Positions 27,352-35,786 of a DNA stretch of 64,000 nucleotides are shown here, in pieces. The notes under the pieces were generated by a model, which saw only the letters and a program-made list of their open reading frames with translations, had not been told where the DNA came from and did not search any database. This DNA comes from Ruminococcus sp. UBA4240 (GTDB lineage: Bacteria; Bacillota; Clostridia; Oscillospirales; Ruminococcaceae). Location of the stretch: contig DGXE01000005.1 in the NCBI GenBank assembly GCA_002395525.1, forward strand, positions 28,317 to 92,316, read 5' to 3'. Both the position numbers and the translations under genes were made by a program. Positions within the stretch are counted from its first letter, which is position 1, and every line of letters begins with the position of its first letter.

Positions 27352-27631
27352 CGAACCTAAGTACGGCATTGTTCTGACCTCAATGTTCAAGAAAGACCTG
27401 AAATCAGCGAAAAAGCGGGGCTATGACCTTTCCTTGCTCACCAGCGTTGTGGATACGCTTGCAATGGGGCAGCCATTAGCCGCAAAGTACAGGGATCACA
27501 GCTTAGCCGGAAACTACGGGGGCTGCCGTGAATGCCATATAACTCCCGACTGGCTGCTCATCTACGAAATCTCAGACAGTGAGCTCATTCTCTATCTGAC
27601 CAGAACAGGAACCCACAGCGACTTGTTTTAA
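27344..27631 (+). CDS. YafQ/RelE-family toxin
   Basis: 95 residues. A type II toxin that cuts mRNA on the ribosome. Family features are FKKDLKSAKKRGYDLSLL at the N-terminus, LAAKYRDHSLAGNYGGCRECHI in the middle, and the C-terminal WLLIYEI..LILYLTRTGTHSDLF, with conserved His/Asp/Phe catalytic positions (HSDLF). Length and all key residues are intact, so it looks functional. It is translationally coupled to the antitoxin gene and followed by a terminator. Confidence 0.9.
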   Translation: MNNEPKYGIVLTSMFKKDLKSAKKRGYDLSLLTSVVDTLAMGQPLAAKYRDHSLAGNYGGCRECHITPDWLLIYEISDSELILYLTRTGTHSDLF

Positions 27632-27650
27632 CTGCTGTGACCCGCAAAAA

Positions 27651-27685
27651 ATCCGCAAAACACACAGGTTTTGCGGATGCTTTTT
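27651..27685 (+). terminator. Terminator of the RelB/YafQ module
   Basis: A perfect 10-bp stem (ATCCGCAAAA with TTTTGCGGAT) and a T-run. The sequence 27686-27798 up to the converging NADAR gene shows nothing further. Confidence 0.88.
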
Positions 27686-27798
27686 CAGCCGTCACCCGAG
27701 GGAGAACACCAGCATCAGCACACCTAAGAACAGGGGGCGTAGGATCGCCGGAGCGGTTGCGGTATCCCATCGTCAACAGGAAAGACACTTTGCGCAGA

Positions 27799-28272
27799 TC
27801 ACAGCCTGTCTCTTGTCAGCATGAGCGTATAGCCCAGCAGATTCCGCCCCCTCCATTTACGGCGGTCAAGCCTGTCCGGATCTGTCATGGAAAGGCCTAT
27901 CCCCCATATGGTGTCCCTCACCGCACACTCCGCCAGAAGTGCATTCCCCGTGTCTCTGAGCTTATCCAGAAGCACCCTGTTCTGTGAGAATTTACAGCAA
28001 AGCCCTTCATATACTATTATCTGCCGCATTCCGTTCCAGACGTGGTCGTCATAACCGGATACCGCCCTGCCCAGTGCCTTTATCTGCGCCACATCGGATG
28101 TGGCAAGTATCTCCGCCGCAATGCGCCTGTCTCCAAAGCATAACGCTTTATGATACATCATATACTGCTCCATGGACGAATAGCGGATACCCTTGGCAGA
28201 AAAATCCGAAGGATACCAGTTGCTCAGATATCCGTTTTCCTCATCGGGATCATGGAAGCATATCACATTCAT
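27799..28272 (-). CDS. NADAR-family protein (YbiA-like)
   Basis: 157 residues. NADAR domain: the start ICFHDPDEENGYLSNWYPSDF, the MEQYMMYHKALCFGD motif and DTIWGIGLSM are characteristic. Family members bind or cleave ADP-ribose-type N-glycosidic bonds; some are reported to remove ADP-ribose from guanine bases and to act as antitoxins of DNA-ADP-ribosylating toxins. Here it is the last gene of an operon that begins with a predicted ADP-ribosyltransferase, and its ATG overlaps the preceding stop (ATGA), which supports a counteracting role. Which substrate it cleaves is inference. Confidence 0.85.
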   Translation of the reverse strand: MNVICFHDPDEENGYLSNWYPSDFSAKGIRYSSMEQYMMYHKALCFGDRRIAAEILATSDVAQIKALGRAVSGYDDHVWNGMRQIIVYEGLCCKFSQNRVLLDKLRDTGNALLAECAVRDTIWGIGLSMTDPDRLDRRKWRGRNLLGYTLMLTRDRL

Positions 28273-28688
28273 GACGGTACACCGACCTTTCTTACTGCAA
28301 GCTCCAGCTCCAGATCGTGAAGCCCGGGATAAGCCTTTTTAAGGAATGACAACGGCACTTTTTGTATCACCTGACTGCTTGACAGGGCGTAAAACCATTG
28401 GTAGTATGCATAAAACTCACCTATCCAGTCGGGCATGAACCCCTCCATCGCCTTCCCGTCTTTGAAAGTATACGTTTCTGTGTCAATAAAGTACTGCAGC
28501 AATTCACCTGCTGACATCGTACTGACATAGGCCTGCCCCCGATCGATGCTTTCCCGTGTCTTCCCGTTCATATATGCCGTGATAAACTCTTCCGTATCCT
28601 TGTCGGGAAAAGAATTAGCCACAAGATCAAAAAGCCTGCCCTGATTTTCCACAACATCGTTTAGGTACACTTCTGAATAAGCACCCAT
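28269..28688 (-). CDS. Unknown protein between the ART and NADAR genes
   Basis: 139 residues, started at 28688 with GAGGTC before the ATG, four bases after the ART stop codon. It is mainly helical; visible landmarks are DKDTEEFITAYMNGKTRESIDRG, WIGEFYAYYQWFYALSSSQVI and YPGLHDLELELAVRKVG. I believe similar proteins often accompany DUF3990 genes in Clostridia, but no function is known to me. With tight spacing on both sides it may be a binding antitoxin or a specificity partner of the transferase. Confidence 0.75.
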   Translation of the reverse strand: MGAYSEVYLNDVVENQGRLFDLVANSFPDKDTEEFITAYMNGKTRESIDRGQAYVSTMSAGELLQYFIDTETYTFKDGKAMEGFMPDWIGEFYAYYQWFYALSSSQVIQKVPLSFLKKAYPGLHDLELELAVRKVGVPS

Positions 28689-28692
28689 GACC

Positions 28693-29346
28693 TCACTCTC
28701 CAAACAGTGTGCTGAAAACATTGGTGACCTTGTTTGCATCCGACTCCACAAGATCCCGCATTTTCTGTCTTGCCGCAGCATCCCGCCGGTTATACCTTTC
28801 GTTGAATTCGGAATAATCGACTTCAATAATATCTTCTGTGACCTCATGCAGTCTTGCAAAGGCAAGCTCTGATTTTAGGCAGTACTGTATCCCAAGCCCG
28901 CCCAGAGAAAGAAGCTCCGGCAATATTTCAAGATCTATGTTATCACGGACGAATTCCTTTGCAATATAGAAATAAGATGCATTTGCCCGCCACCCTCTGA
29001 TGATGTCATATCTCTCCGTATCAGCGCCGTACTTTCTGATGAATTTCTCCGCAAGCATATGATACCGCCTGCTGTTTGATGCATCTCTGTGCTTCATCAG
29101 CTCCGCAAGCCATGAAAGCACATCATATTTTTCAAAATCAAAGATACTGAGCCCGTCCGTTTCGAGCAAGAATTTATGCACCCACCCGGCGGTCTCATTC
29201 GGTCTGCAAACAGCCCATTCCTTGGCAAGGTCTATACTTTCAGTCAGATAGAAGCCTTTTCCGTAATCGTGCTTATCATTGCCAAGCCCATATGTTGGAC
29301 AAATGACCCTATCTGCCGTCCCATGATACAAAATCAGCTCACTCAT
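28693..29346 (-). CDS. DUF3990-family predicted ADP-ribosyltransferase
   Basis: 217 residues from the ATG at 29346, which has GGGAG 9 bases upstream; an ATG at 29376, one base after the previous stop, would add ten residues. The N-terminus (LILYHGTADRVI..YGKGFYLTES..AKEWA) carries the His and Tyr of the H-Y-E ADP-ribosyltransferase fold, and a later region (LAFARLHEVTEDIIEVDY) completes the family pattern. DUF3990 is regarded as an ART-fold family of unproven target. It heads a three-gene operon ending with NADAR and may be expressed partly by read-through from the gene upstream. Confidence 0.8.
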   Translation of the reverse strand: MSELILYHGTADRVICPTYGLGNDKHDYGKGFYLTESIDLAKEWAVCRPNETAGWVHKFLLETDGLSIFDFEKYDVLSWLAELMKHRDASNSRRYHMLAEKFIRKYGADTERYDIIRGWRANASYFYIAKEFVRDNIDLEILPELLSLGGLGIQYCLKSELAFARLHEVTEDIIEVDYSEFNERYNRRDAAARQKMRDLVESDANKVTNVFSTLFGE

Positions 29347-29377
29347 ATCATTCTCCCAAAAAACGCAGTCTGACATT

Positions 29378-30127
29378 TCATCCGAGGATCACCGCCAGCA
29401 CCCCTAAGAACACCGGCTGATGCAGGGCGTAGAACCAGAGGGAATGTCTGCCGATGAATTCAAGGGGGCGGCAGTGCATACGATAGAAGCCGCCGGGCAG
29501 CTTCCTCCCGTCCACAAGGGGGAACAGGGCAAATCCCATGAGGAACAGGAACAGCCAGGGGATAAGAGGGAAGTAATCTGCACTGTAAAAGCCGCTGCCT
29601 GTTATCCCTATGGGGTATAGATGCTGCACCTCCGGGAAATGGACGGTGACTGTGGTGAAGAACAGGTTTATCTCCCCTGTCTTATAGGTATTCTCAAACA
29701 CAGCCCACAACAGGAAGAATATGGGGGCTGTCCACACAGGCAGCTTTGAAAGGGGCTTTTTTAACAGCCCCGTTATTACCATGCAAGCCCCGAAGCAGCT
29801 TATCACCCCGAAGACGATAAGCTCCGAGGGCATGAAAAGCTCTGTCCCTGCCGTGATGAGGAAGCCTGCTATACAAAGCACCGCTCCCCTGCGCACACTG
29901 TCCCGTGAGTAGCGTGTACATATGCCCGACACGGTGAACAGGGTAATAAGGCACAGGGTGTGGAATATCTCAAACACCCAGTTCCCGGGGGTCAGCACGG
30001 AGGGAGTGTCCACGCTGAACATAAAGCGAAGGTCATACATCAGGTGGTAGAGCATCACATAGATGAGAGCGCACCCCCGCAAAATGTCAAGGGCGGCAAT
30101 GCGCTCTCTGCCTTTTGCATTTTCCAT
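29378..30127 (-). CDS. DUF1624 / heparan-alpha-glucosaminide N-acetyltransferase-like membrane protein
   Basis: 249 residues with about seven membrane helices. The start RIAALDILRGCALIYVMLYHLMYDL is the signature of the YeiB/HGSNAT acyltransferase group, with its conserved Asp-Arg-Gly and His, and the end (EFIGRHSLWFYALHQPV) contains a second conserved motif. It may transfer acyl groups across the membrane to glycans. The ATG overlaps the argS stop by one base (TGATG), so it belongs to the maf-argS operon. Confidence 0.8.
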   Translation of the reverse strand: MENAKGRERIAALDILRGCALIYVMLYHLMYDLRFMFSVDTPSVLTPGNWVFEIFHTLCLITLFTVSGICTRYSRDSVRRGAVLCIAGFLITAGTELFMPSELIVFGVISCFGACMVITGLLKKPLSKLPVWTAPIFFLLWAVFENTYKTGEINLFFTTVTVHFPEVQHLYPIGITGSGFYSADYFPLIPWLFLFLMGFALFPLVDGRKLPGGFYRMHCRPLEFIGRHSLWFYALHQPVFLGVLAVILG

Positions 30128-31872
30128 CACATTTTTTCCACAGGCTTTATGCCAAGGGCATCAAGCTCGGCGGTTATCATGCGGCGGGTGAGGGCGCACA
30201 GGGCAAGGCGGGTGCTGCGCTTTGAAGCATCCTCCTCGTCTGCTATGCGGTTCTCATGGTAGAAGCCGGAGAATGCCGCCGCCAGATTATACATATCGTC
30301 GCACACAAAGGAGGGAGCACGCTCACGCAAAGCTGCCCCGAAGCTCTCCGGGGAGGACAGGAGCTTTAATGCAAGGGCACGCTCGCTGTCGGTGGAGATG
30401 ACCTCAAAGCTGCCCTTTTCATTGGCTGCCTTTGCCATTACGGAATTTATCCTTGATACGGCGTAGAGCACATACACGCCTGTCTTTCCGTCTGCGGAGA
30501 GGAATTTGTCAAGGTCGAAGATATAGTCCTTGGAGCGGTGGTTGATAAGGTCGCCGAACTTTATGGCTGCGATGCCGATGCGCTTTGCATATTCCTCACG
30601 CTCCGACTCATCCACCTTGCCGCTTTCGTCAAGGCGGGCACGAGCTGCTTCGCACACGGTGCCTATCAGGTCAGAAAGGCGCATGACACCCCCCTCCCTT
30701 GTCTTGTAGGGCTTGCCGTCCTTGCCGTTCATGGTGCCAAAGCCCAAGAATTCCAGCTTTGTATCATCAGGCACAAGTCCTGCCCGCCTTGCGCAGCGGA
30801 ACACCTGTGTAAAGTGGAATTCCTGCCTGTTGTCCACCACATACCAGATCATATCCGGGGCGAAGTCCTGCTGACGCTGTATTATAGTGGCAAGGTCGGT
30901 GGTGGCATATATGCTGGAATTGTCCGATTTGCGCACGATTATGGGAGGCACCGGGGACTTGTCGTCCTCCTTTGCCACATCCACCACAAGGGCGCCCTCG
31001 CTTTCGTAGGAGAGACCCTTTTCCTCAAGCAGAGCATACAGCCCGGGTATGTACTTATCCGCATCCGATTCCCCGTACCAGCAGTCAAAGTCCACTCCCA
31101 GGGCATCGTAATTCTTTTTCAGATCCTCACAGGAGACACGCATTATCTCCCGCCACAGCGCCATATATCCCGCCCTGCCGCTCTGGAGCTCAAATGTGGC
31201 TGTATGTGCCTTTGCCGCAAACGCCTCATCCGTCTTGGAGCGGGCTGATGCGGTGGGGTACACCTCATTCAAGAGATCCACATCAAGTTCGGGCACAGGG
31301 GAGCCGTCATAGTCTTCAGCAAAGCAGTTCCACTCCGGGTGGCGGTCATTCAGCTCTGCTATTACAAGGCCTATCTGCAAGCCCCAGTCCCCCAGGTGTA
31401 TGTCGCTTGTTACCGTAAGACCGCACATACGGGCGATGTTTTTAAGCGACTGGCCTATTATGGCAGAGCGCAGATGCCCTATGTGCAAAGGCTTTGCCAC
31501 ATTGGGGCCGCCGTAGTCCATTACCAGCCGCCCGCTCTGCTGTGCTATGCCGTAGTGCTCATCCTCTGCAAGCTCCTGCAGGAGGGAAAGGATACAGCTG
31601 TCCTTCAGGTTTATGTTTATAAAGCCGGGCTTTACGCTCTCGGCTGTGAGTATGTCTGAGTCATTCAGCACCTTTGCCACATCGTCGGAGATCATAAAGG
31701 GTGCCTTGCGGAACACCTTTGAATAGGCAAATGCGGAATTTGACTGGAACTGGCAGAGGTCGGGCCTGTCTGAAAGGGTGACTGTCACCGCCGGGGCACT
31801 GTCCCCGCCGTATCCCGCCTTAACAAAGGCATCGCTTACTATCTTGCCGAGTTTAACTGTGATATTTTCCAT
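30127..31872 (-). CDS. argS: Arginyl-tRNA synthetase
   Basis: 581 residues, class I synthetase. The HIGH motif is in AKPLHIGHLRSA (about residues 116-127), preceded by the ArgRS N-terminal additional domain; the KMSKS-equivalent is the degenerate GKPYKTREGG; the C-terminal anticodon-binding DALR domain is at the end (VYVLYAVSRINS.., LCALTRRMITAELDALGI). The start at 31872 has GAGGAG 6 bases upstream. Downstream of maf with 33 bp between them. Confidence 0.95.
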   Translation of the reverse strand: MENITVKLGKIVSDAFVKAGYGGDSAPAVTVTLSDRPDLCQFQSNSAFAYSKVFRKAPFMISDDVAKVLNDSDILTAESVKPGFININLKDSCILSLLQELAEDEHYGIAQQSGRLVMDYGGPNVAKPLHIGHLRSAIIGQSLKNIARMCGLTVTSDIHLGDWGLQIGLVIAELNDRHPEWNCFAEDYDGSPVPELDVDLLNEVYPTASARSKTDEAFAAKAHTATFELQSGRAGYMALWREIMRVSCEDLKKNYDALGVDFDCWYGESDADKYIPGLYALLEEKGLSYESEGALVVDVAKEDDKSPVPPIIVRKSDNSSIYATTDLATIIQRQQDFAPDMIWYVVDNRQEFHFTQVFRCARRAGLVPDDTKLEFLGFGTMNGKDGKPYKTREGGVMRLSDLIGTVCEAARARLDESGKVDESEREEYAKRIGIAAIKFGDLINHRSKDYIFDLDKFLSADGKTGVYVLYAVSRINSVMAKAANEKGSFEVISTDSERALALKLLSSPESFGAALRERAPSFVCDDMYNLAAAFSGFYHENRIADEEDASKRSTRLALCALTRRMITAELDALGIKPVEKM

Positions 31873-31905
31873 ACTATCTCCTCTGATCATGCTTGTGAGT
31901 GTGTA

Positions 31906-32454
31906 TCAGCTCATGGCTGACAAATGCCTGTACAGCTCCGCCACAGGCAGGCCGACCACGTTCATAAAATCCCCTTCTATGCCCTTTACAAGCAGTGCCC
32001 CCTCGGTCTGTATGCCGTAGGCACCTGCCTTGTCCATGGGATCCCCTGTGGCGATGTAACGGTCGATCTCCTCCCGGGAAAGGGAATAGAATTCCACCTT
32101 CGTGCAGACGGAGAAGGACTCTTTAACAGCGCCCTTTACTATGCACACCCCTGTCACCACACAGTGTACCTTTCCGGAAAGGAGGGTGAGCATCCTGCGG
32201 GCATCCTCCTCATCACGGGGCTTGCCCAGTATCTGTCCGTCACAGATGACGGTGGTGTCCGCCCCTATGACCGTTTCACCCGGGTGCAGTGCGGCGATGT
32301 CCTGCGCCTTTATGCACGCCAGGTGCTCCGATGCCTTAAAGGGATCGCAGCCCTCGGGTATCACCTCCGGCGCATTGGAGGGTATCACCTCAAAATCCTT
32401 TGTTATAAGCCCCAGCAGCTCCCTGCGCCTTGGGGATGCGGATGCGAGTATCAT
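31906..32454 (-). CDS. maf: Maf-like nucleoside triphosphate pyrophosphatase
   Basis: 182 residues. The start MILASASPRRRELL is the Maf signature; the catalytic Asp is in VIGADTTVICDGQILGKP, and TGDPMDKAGAYGIQ is conserved. Maf proteins hydrolyse non-canonical nucleoside triphosphates (dTTP/UTP type) to monophosphates and so protect nucleic acids. First gene of the minus-strand run with argS. Confidence 0.93.
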   Translation of the reverse strand: MILASASPRRRELLGLITKDFEVIPSNAPEVIPEGCDPFKASEHLACIKAQDIAALHPGETVIGADTTVICDGQILGKPRDEEDARRMLTLLSGKVHCVVTGVCIVKGAVKESFSVCTKVEFYSLSREEIDRYIATGDPMDKAGAYGIQTEGALLVKGIEGDFMNVVGLPVAELYRHLSAMS

Positions 32455-32516
32455 AAAACGTCCTTCTCTCGTGTTATTGCTACGCTATTATATCATACCG
32501 GGCGGTATGCTGTCAA

Positions 32517-32537
32517 GCAAGAAGCAAGGAACAAGAT
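32517..32537. repeat. Short heptad island upstream of maf, GAAGCAA family
   Basis: Units GAAGCAA and GGAACAA, followed by GATAAGCTGACAGAGAG, the same follow-on module as at 12985 and 53769. Confidence 0.6.
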
Positions 32538-32610
32538 AAGCTGACAGAGAGCTTATATCTCCGCTTGCTTCTCTGCTCTTATGAAGAGGAAACAAGCTGC
32601 CCGCTTTTTG

Positions 32611-33408
32611 TCAACTTCTTGCTTCTTGCTTCTGACCTCTTGCTTCTATAGCGAAGCTATCAGGCCATGCCTTGCAGATAAGGGTAAGACCACATTCACG
32701 GGCTTTGTTCACAGCCTCCCGTGTTGCCGCCGCCTTGCTCGCAAGCACGGGTATCCCTGCCATTATGGCCTTTTCACACATATCAAGGGCTATGCGTCCT
32801 GTGGTGAAGAGTATGCACCCCGCAGGGTCGATGCCGTTTATCAGTGCATATCCCACCGCCTTGTCAAGGGCATTGTGGCGGCTTATATCCTCAAAGCAGA
32901 GTATGTCCTCCCCTGTATCAAGGTAGCAGCTGTGGGTGCCGTTTGTCCCCCGGTGCAGAGCGCTGTCCTCTTTGAACCGGCGTACAAGGGCAAATATGCG
33001 CCTGTCATCCGGCTCTGCGGGGGAAAGCCTTTTGCAAGCCTTTTTTGCAGGCGAGTATACCCCTTTGTTGCCTGTGCAGCAAGTGGGGACATTGATATCC
33101 TCCTTCAGTGCAATGCCCCCGGGGAGCACCACATCAGCCGTTTCCCCTGTGCCGCAGATAAAAATGCTGTCCACATCCTGTGTGCCTGTGATGAACCCCT
33201 CGGTGAGCAGCCTGCCCAGCACCAGCTCACACAGATCCTTTGGGGTGCAGGAAAGGCCGAACACAGGCGTGCCGTTTACATACACGGTGATGAAGTGCTC
33301 ACAGACCACAAGATCCTCCACTTCACAGTGCAGACCGTCACTGCCCACACGCACCGCATCTACATTCCATACTGCAGGGATATCCCCGCTCATATCCTTT
33401 ATATCCAT
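32611..33408 (-). CDS. fdhD: FdhD-type sulfurtransferase for molybdenum enzymes
   Basis: 265 residues. FdhD passes sulfur from a cysteine desulfurase to the molybdenum or tungsten cofactor of formate dehydrogenase. Family features are VCEHFITVYVNG near the start, LGRLLTEGFI, the reactive-cysteine segment PTCCTGNKG, EDISRHNALDKAVG and FTTGRIALDMCEKA. I start it at 33408, where AGGA is well placed; an ATG at 33435 adds nine residues. The last codons (..IEARGQKQEARS) are encoded by a heptad repeat island, so the natural C-terminus has been replaced or extended. No formate dehydrogenase gene is in the window. Confidence 0.88.
   Translation of the reverse strand: MDIKDMSGDIPAVWNVDAVRVGSDGLHCEVEDLVVCEHFITVYVNGTPVFGLSCTPKDLCELVLGRLLTEGFITGTQDVDSIFICGTGETADVVLPGGIALKEDINVPTCCTGNKGVYSPAKKACKRLSPAEPDDRRIFALVRRFKEDSALHRGTNGTHSCYLDTGEDILCFEDISRHNALDKAVGYALINGIDPAGCILFTTGRIALDMCEKAIMAGIPVLASKAAATREAVNKARECGLTLICKAWPDSFAIEARGQKQEARS
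32612..32646. repeat. Heptad repeat island coding for the fdhD C-terminus
   Basis: Units CAACTTC, TTGCTTC, TTGCTTC, TGACCTC, TTGCTTC. The fdhD stop codon lies at its outer edge, so the last 11 or so residues are repeat-encoded. Confidence 0.85.
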
Positions 33409-33442
33409 GATCGTCCTGTTTAGTTTTGCAGACATCCGGCTG

Positions 33443-34780
33443 TTATGCCAAAGGCGAAAGAACGGGAAGCACCGTATCTTCACGGATAAATGCCGCAAAA
33501 TATACAGGCATATAACAGATCCTGCCGTCTACAGAAACATTGCAGTTCCCCAGCACATATCCCTTCATGATACCGTACTCCTTATTGGCGCAGGCCTTCG
33601 TCATTGCAGAATGAACATAATAATCCTTGCCGCTCTTTACTTCAATAGGAACAACACCGTTGTCCTGTTCTATCAAAAAATCCAGTTCACCATTCTTATG
33701 GCTGTTGTAGAAATACATCGGGAATCCGTGTGAATTCAGCTCTTGTGCCACGGCATTCTCATATATGCCACCCAAATTGACCGACCGGTCACCTGTAAGT
33801 ATCTTCAGCCTCATGGCATTTCCATACTGGCATGAAAGCAGACCAACATCGGCTGCATAAAGCTTGAACAGACTGCTTTTCTCATTCTGTCTCAAGGGTA
33901 TTCTTGGCTCTGTTGTGTTAAACACGGTTATGGTCACTCCTGCATTTGTCAGCCACAGAAAACTGTCTTCAAGGCGTTCAAACCGCAGACCCTTTTTTAT
34001 ATTGCTGAAATTAAATCTGCGATTTTGTTTCATCAGCTGGGAAGGCATCTGATCAAAAACAGATATGAGCATCAGTTTTTTATCATCATTCTCATATTTG
34101 GTAAAATCGAGCTTATACAGTTCAATGATATCCCGCTGTATTTCGGAGACCCTGGCAATATCACCGGAGGTGATATACTCCTGCACGGCTGCCGGCATAC
34201 CGCCTACTACAAGGTAGCGTGAAAAGTGCTGCATGAGCTTCTGGTGCACATATTCATCCACGGGTCTCATCTCATCAAAGCATGAGCGCATATGTGACAA
34301 GATATCTGCTGCTACGCCGGAGGCTGTCAAAAACTCTTCAAAATCAAGAGGATACATTTCAAGAAAGGACAGATACCCCACAGGTGCAGATCTCAGGCTG
34401 TGAAGCTCGACCCCGAGCAGAGATCCGCTTAGGATATATTTAAAGCTCCCTTCATCCACCCAGAACTTGACTTTTGTAACAATGTCCCTGAGCTCCTGGA
34501 CCTCATCAATAAATACTATGGTCCTGCCCTTGGTAAACTTGCAGCCCTTAGTCGCAGAGAGTACAAGTATAAGATCTTCCACCTTATCGCATCTGGAAAG
34601 CGCAGGTATAAGATCGGGCTCCTCAATAAGATTTATTTCAATATAATCGCAGCCTTCTTCCCTGAGGCACTTTCGGATAGTATAGGTTTTGCCCACCTGG
34701 CGGGCACCGCTGACAAGAAGTGCTGTTCGGGAGGAGCTTATCCATGATAATATCTCGCCTTCTGCCTTTCTTTCCAACAT
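33443..34780 (-). CDS. DUF4143-family AAA ATPase, second copy
   Basis: 445 residues from the ATG at 34780 (GGGG 8-11 bases upstream; a GTG three codons earlier is less likely). Walker A is GARQVGKT (residues 26-33), Walker B is IVFIDEVQE, the LSGS sensor region is present, and the C-terminal PD-(D/E)xK-like motif is clear (GELDFLIEQDNGVVPIEVKSGKD). Unlike the first copy, the nuclease-like residues D..ExK are intact. The role is unknown. It is preceded by a 32-bp tandem repeat that supplies the -35 box. Confidence 0.88.
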   Translation of the reverse strand: MLERKAEGEILSWISSSRTALLVSGARQVGKTYTIRKCLREEGCDYIEINLIEEPDLIPALSRCDKVEDLILVLSATKGCKFTKGRTIVFIDEVQELRDIVTKVKFWVDEGSFKYILSGSLLGVELHSLRSAPVGYLSFLEMYPLDFEEFLTASGVAADILSHMRSCFDEMRPVDEYVHQKLMQHFSRYLVVGGMPAAVQEYITSGDIARVSEIQRDIIELYKLDFTKYENDDKKLMLISVFDQMPSQLMKQNRRFNFSNIKKGLRFERLEDSFLWLTNAGVTITVFNTTEPRIPLRQNEKSSLFKLYAADVGLLSCQYGNAMRLKILTGDRSVNLGGIYENAVAQELNSHGFPMYFYNSHKNGELDFLIEQDNGVVPIEVKSGKDYYVHSAMTKACANKEYGIMKGYVLGNCNVSVDGRICYMPVYFAAFIREDTVLPVLSPLA

Positions 34781-34812
34781 ATCAGTCACCCCATAAAGCT
34801 TAGTATAAAGCC

Positions 34813-34841
34813 ATTATATCACAAGCCCGACATTTTTTCAA
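34813..34841 (-). promoter_or_regulatory. Promoter of the second DUF4143 ATPase
   Basis: Minus-strand TTGAAA (34841-34836), a 17-base spacer and TATAAT (34818-34813). The -35 hexamer is part of the first unit of the tandem repeat. Confidence 0.85.
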
Positions 34842-34906
34842 TGGTTTTTGAGCCAAAATTTGCATTTTTTCAATGGTTTTTGAGCCAAAATTTGCATTTT
34901 TTCAAT
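34831..34906. repeat. 32-bp tandem repeat, about 2.4 copies, at the ATPase promoter
   Basis: The unit starts CATTTTTTCAATGG and continues TTTTTGAGCCAAAATTTG; copies begin at 34831, 34863 and 34895 (partial). Each contains a TTGAAA hexamer on the minus strand, so repeat number changes the number of potential -35 or activator sites. Confidence 0.9.
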
Positions 34907-34975
34907 GACTTTCAGGCTGATACACTTTTTCATTCCCGCAAAGCTGACGGGCAGATCCTGTCTTTGTATACAAAA

Positions 34976-34996
34976 AGAGGGGGACGAGCCCCCTCT
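34976..34996 (-). terminator. Terminator of the ydj-like operon
   Basis: The stem AGAGGGGG with CCCCCTCT, then TTTTTG on the minus strand, 22 bp after the stop codon of the TPM gene. Confidence 0.85.
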
Positions 34997-35017
34997 GTAT
35001 GCGATAGTCCTTATGTA

Positions 35018-35782
35018 TCACCTGTGGCCGCCGTGGCCGCCGCCGCCGTGATGACCGCCGCCCCCGCCGTGGAAGCCCCCTCCCCCTCCTCCGGAGGAGT
35101 TGGAGTAGCTGTAGCTGTGGGAGCCTACGAACACATCCCGCCGCTTTGTAAAGGTGACACCGCTCTTGAACAGGTATTCATTGGCGGATGGGGCAACAGG
35201 GGTCTTGTACCTGTGCCACACAGCCGCAATGAGTATGATCACTGCGATGATACCCCCCACTATGCCGGGGATGAAGTCACTGAATGTCATCCAGCTTGTC
35301 CCCACCCCTGCATCATAGTACATATCTATGCGGGAGAGGAATTCCCTTGCATGACCCATATCATCATAGTCGAAATAGTATTTCTCCATACTGGTGACCA
35401 TGCGCTGGAGCCGCATACCGTCGATGTAGTTCCTTGCATTGTTGGCAACGCATACATAGCGGTAGCCCACATCGCACAGATACAGCACCCCGGAGGAGTT
35501 CACACCGAAATGCTCGTCGTAAAGGCGCTCCGCCTCGGTATATGCCATTCTGTAGGCGGTGTTCTCACCGTAGGCCTCCGGATCGTAGTCCGCAGAATAG
35601 GTAACTATGGCAATGTTCCAGCCTGTGTGATCAGCCGTGCGCTGCATCTCCTCCAGAAGCTGCTGCTCCTGGGAGTCGGTGTAGAGGTCATTCTGGTCGT
35701 CAAGCCACACTGTGGCGTGAGCCAGCACGGGGAACATGAACATTATCACCAGAGAGGCTATAAGCCCTGCTATCCTTTTCAC
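35018..35782 (-). CDS. TPM-domain membrane protein (YdjH-like)
   Basis: 254 residues. A signal peptide (residues 1-23) is followed by an extracytoplasmic TPM domain (WLDDQNDLYTDSQEQQLLEEMQ.., GVLYLCDVGYRYVCVANNA), one membrane helix (FIPGIVGGIIAVIILIAAVW) and a Gly/His-rich tail (GGGGGHHGGGGHGGHR). In Bacillus subtilis, the products of ydjG, ydjH and ydjI form a membrane complex linked to PspA and cell-envelope stress; the same three protein types occur here in one operon. The poly-Gly tail is common in this family. Confidence 0.85.
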   Translation of the reverse strand: MKRIAGLIASLVIMFMFPVLAHATVWLDDQNDLYTDSQEQQLLEEMQRTADHTGWNIAIVTYSADYDPEAYGENTAYRMAYTEAERLYDEHFGVNSSGVLYLCDVGYRYVCVANNARNYIDGMRLQRMVTSMEKYYFDYDDMGHAREFLSRIDMYYDAGVGTSWMTFSDFIPGIVGGIIAVIILIAAVWHRYKTPVAPSANEYLFKSGVTFTKRRDVFVGSHSYSYSNSSGGGGGGFHGGGGGHHGGGGHGGHR

Positions 35783-35786
35783 GTCC

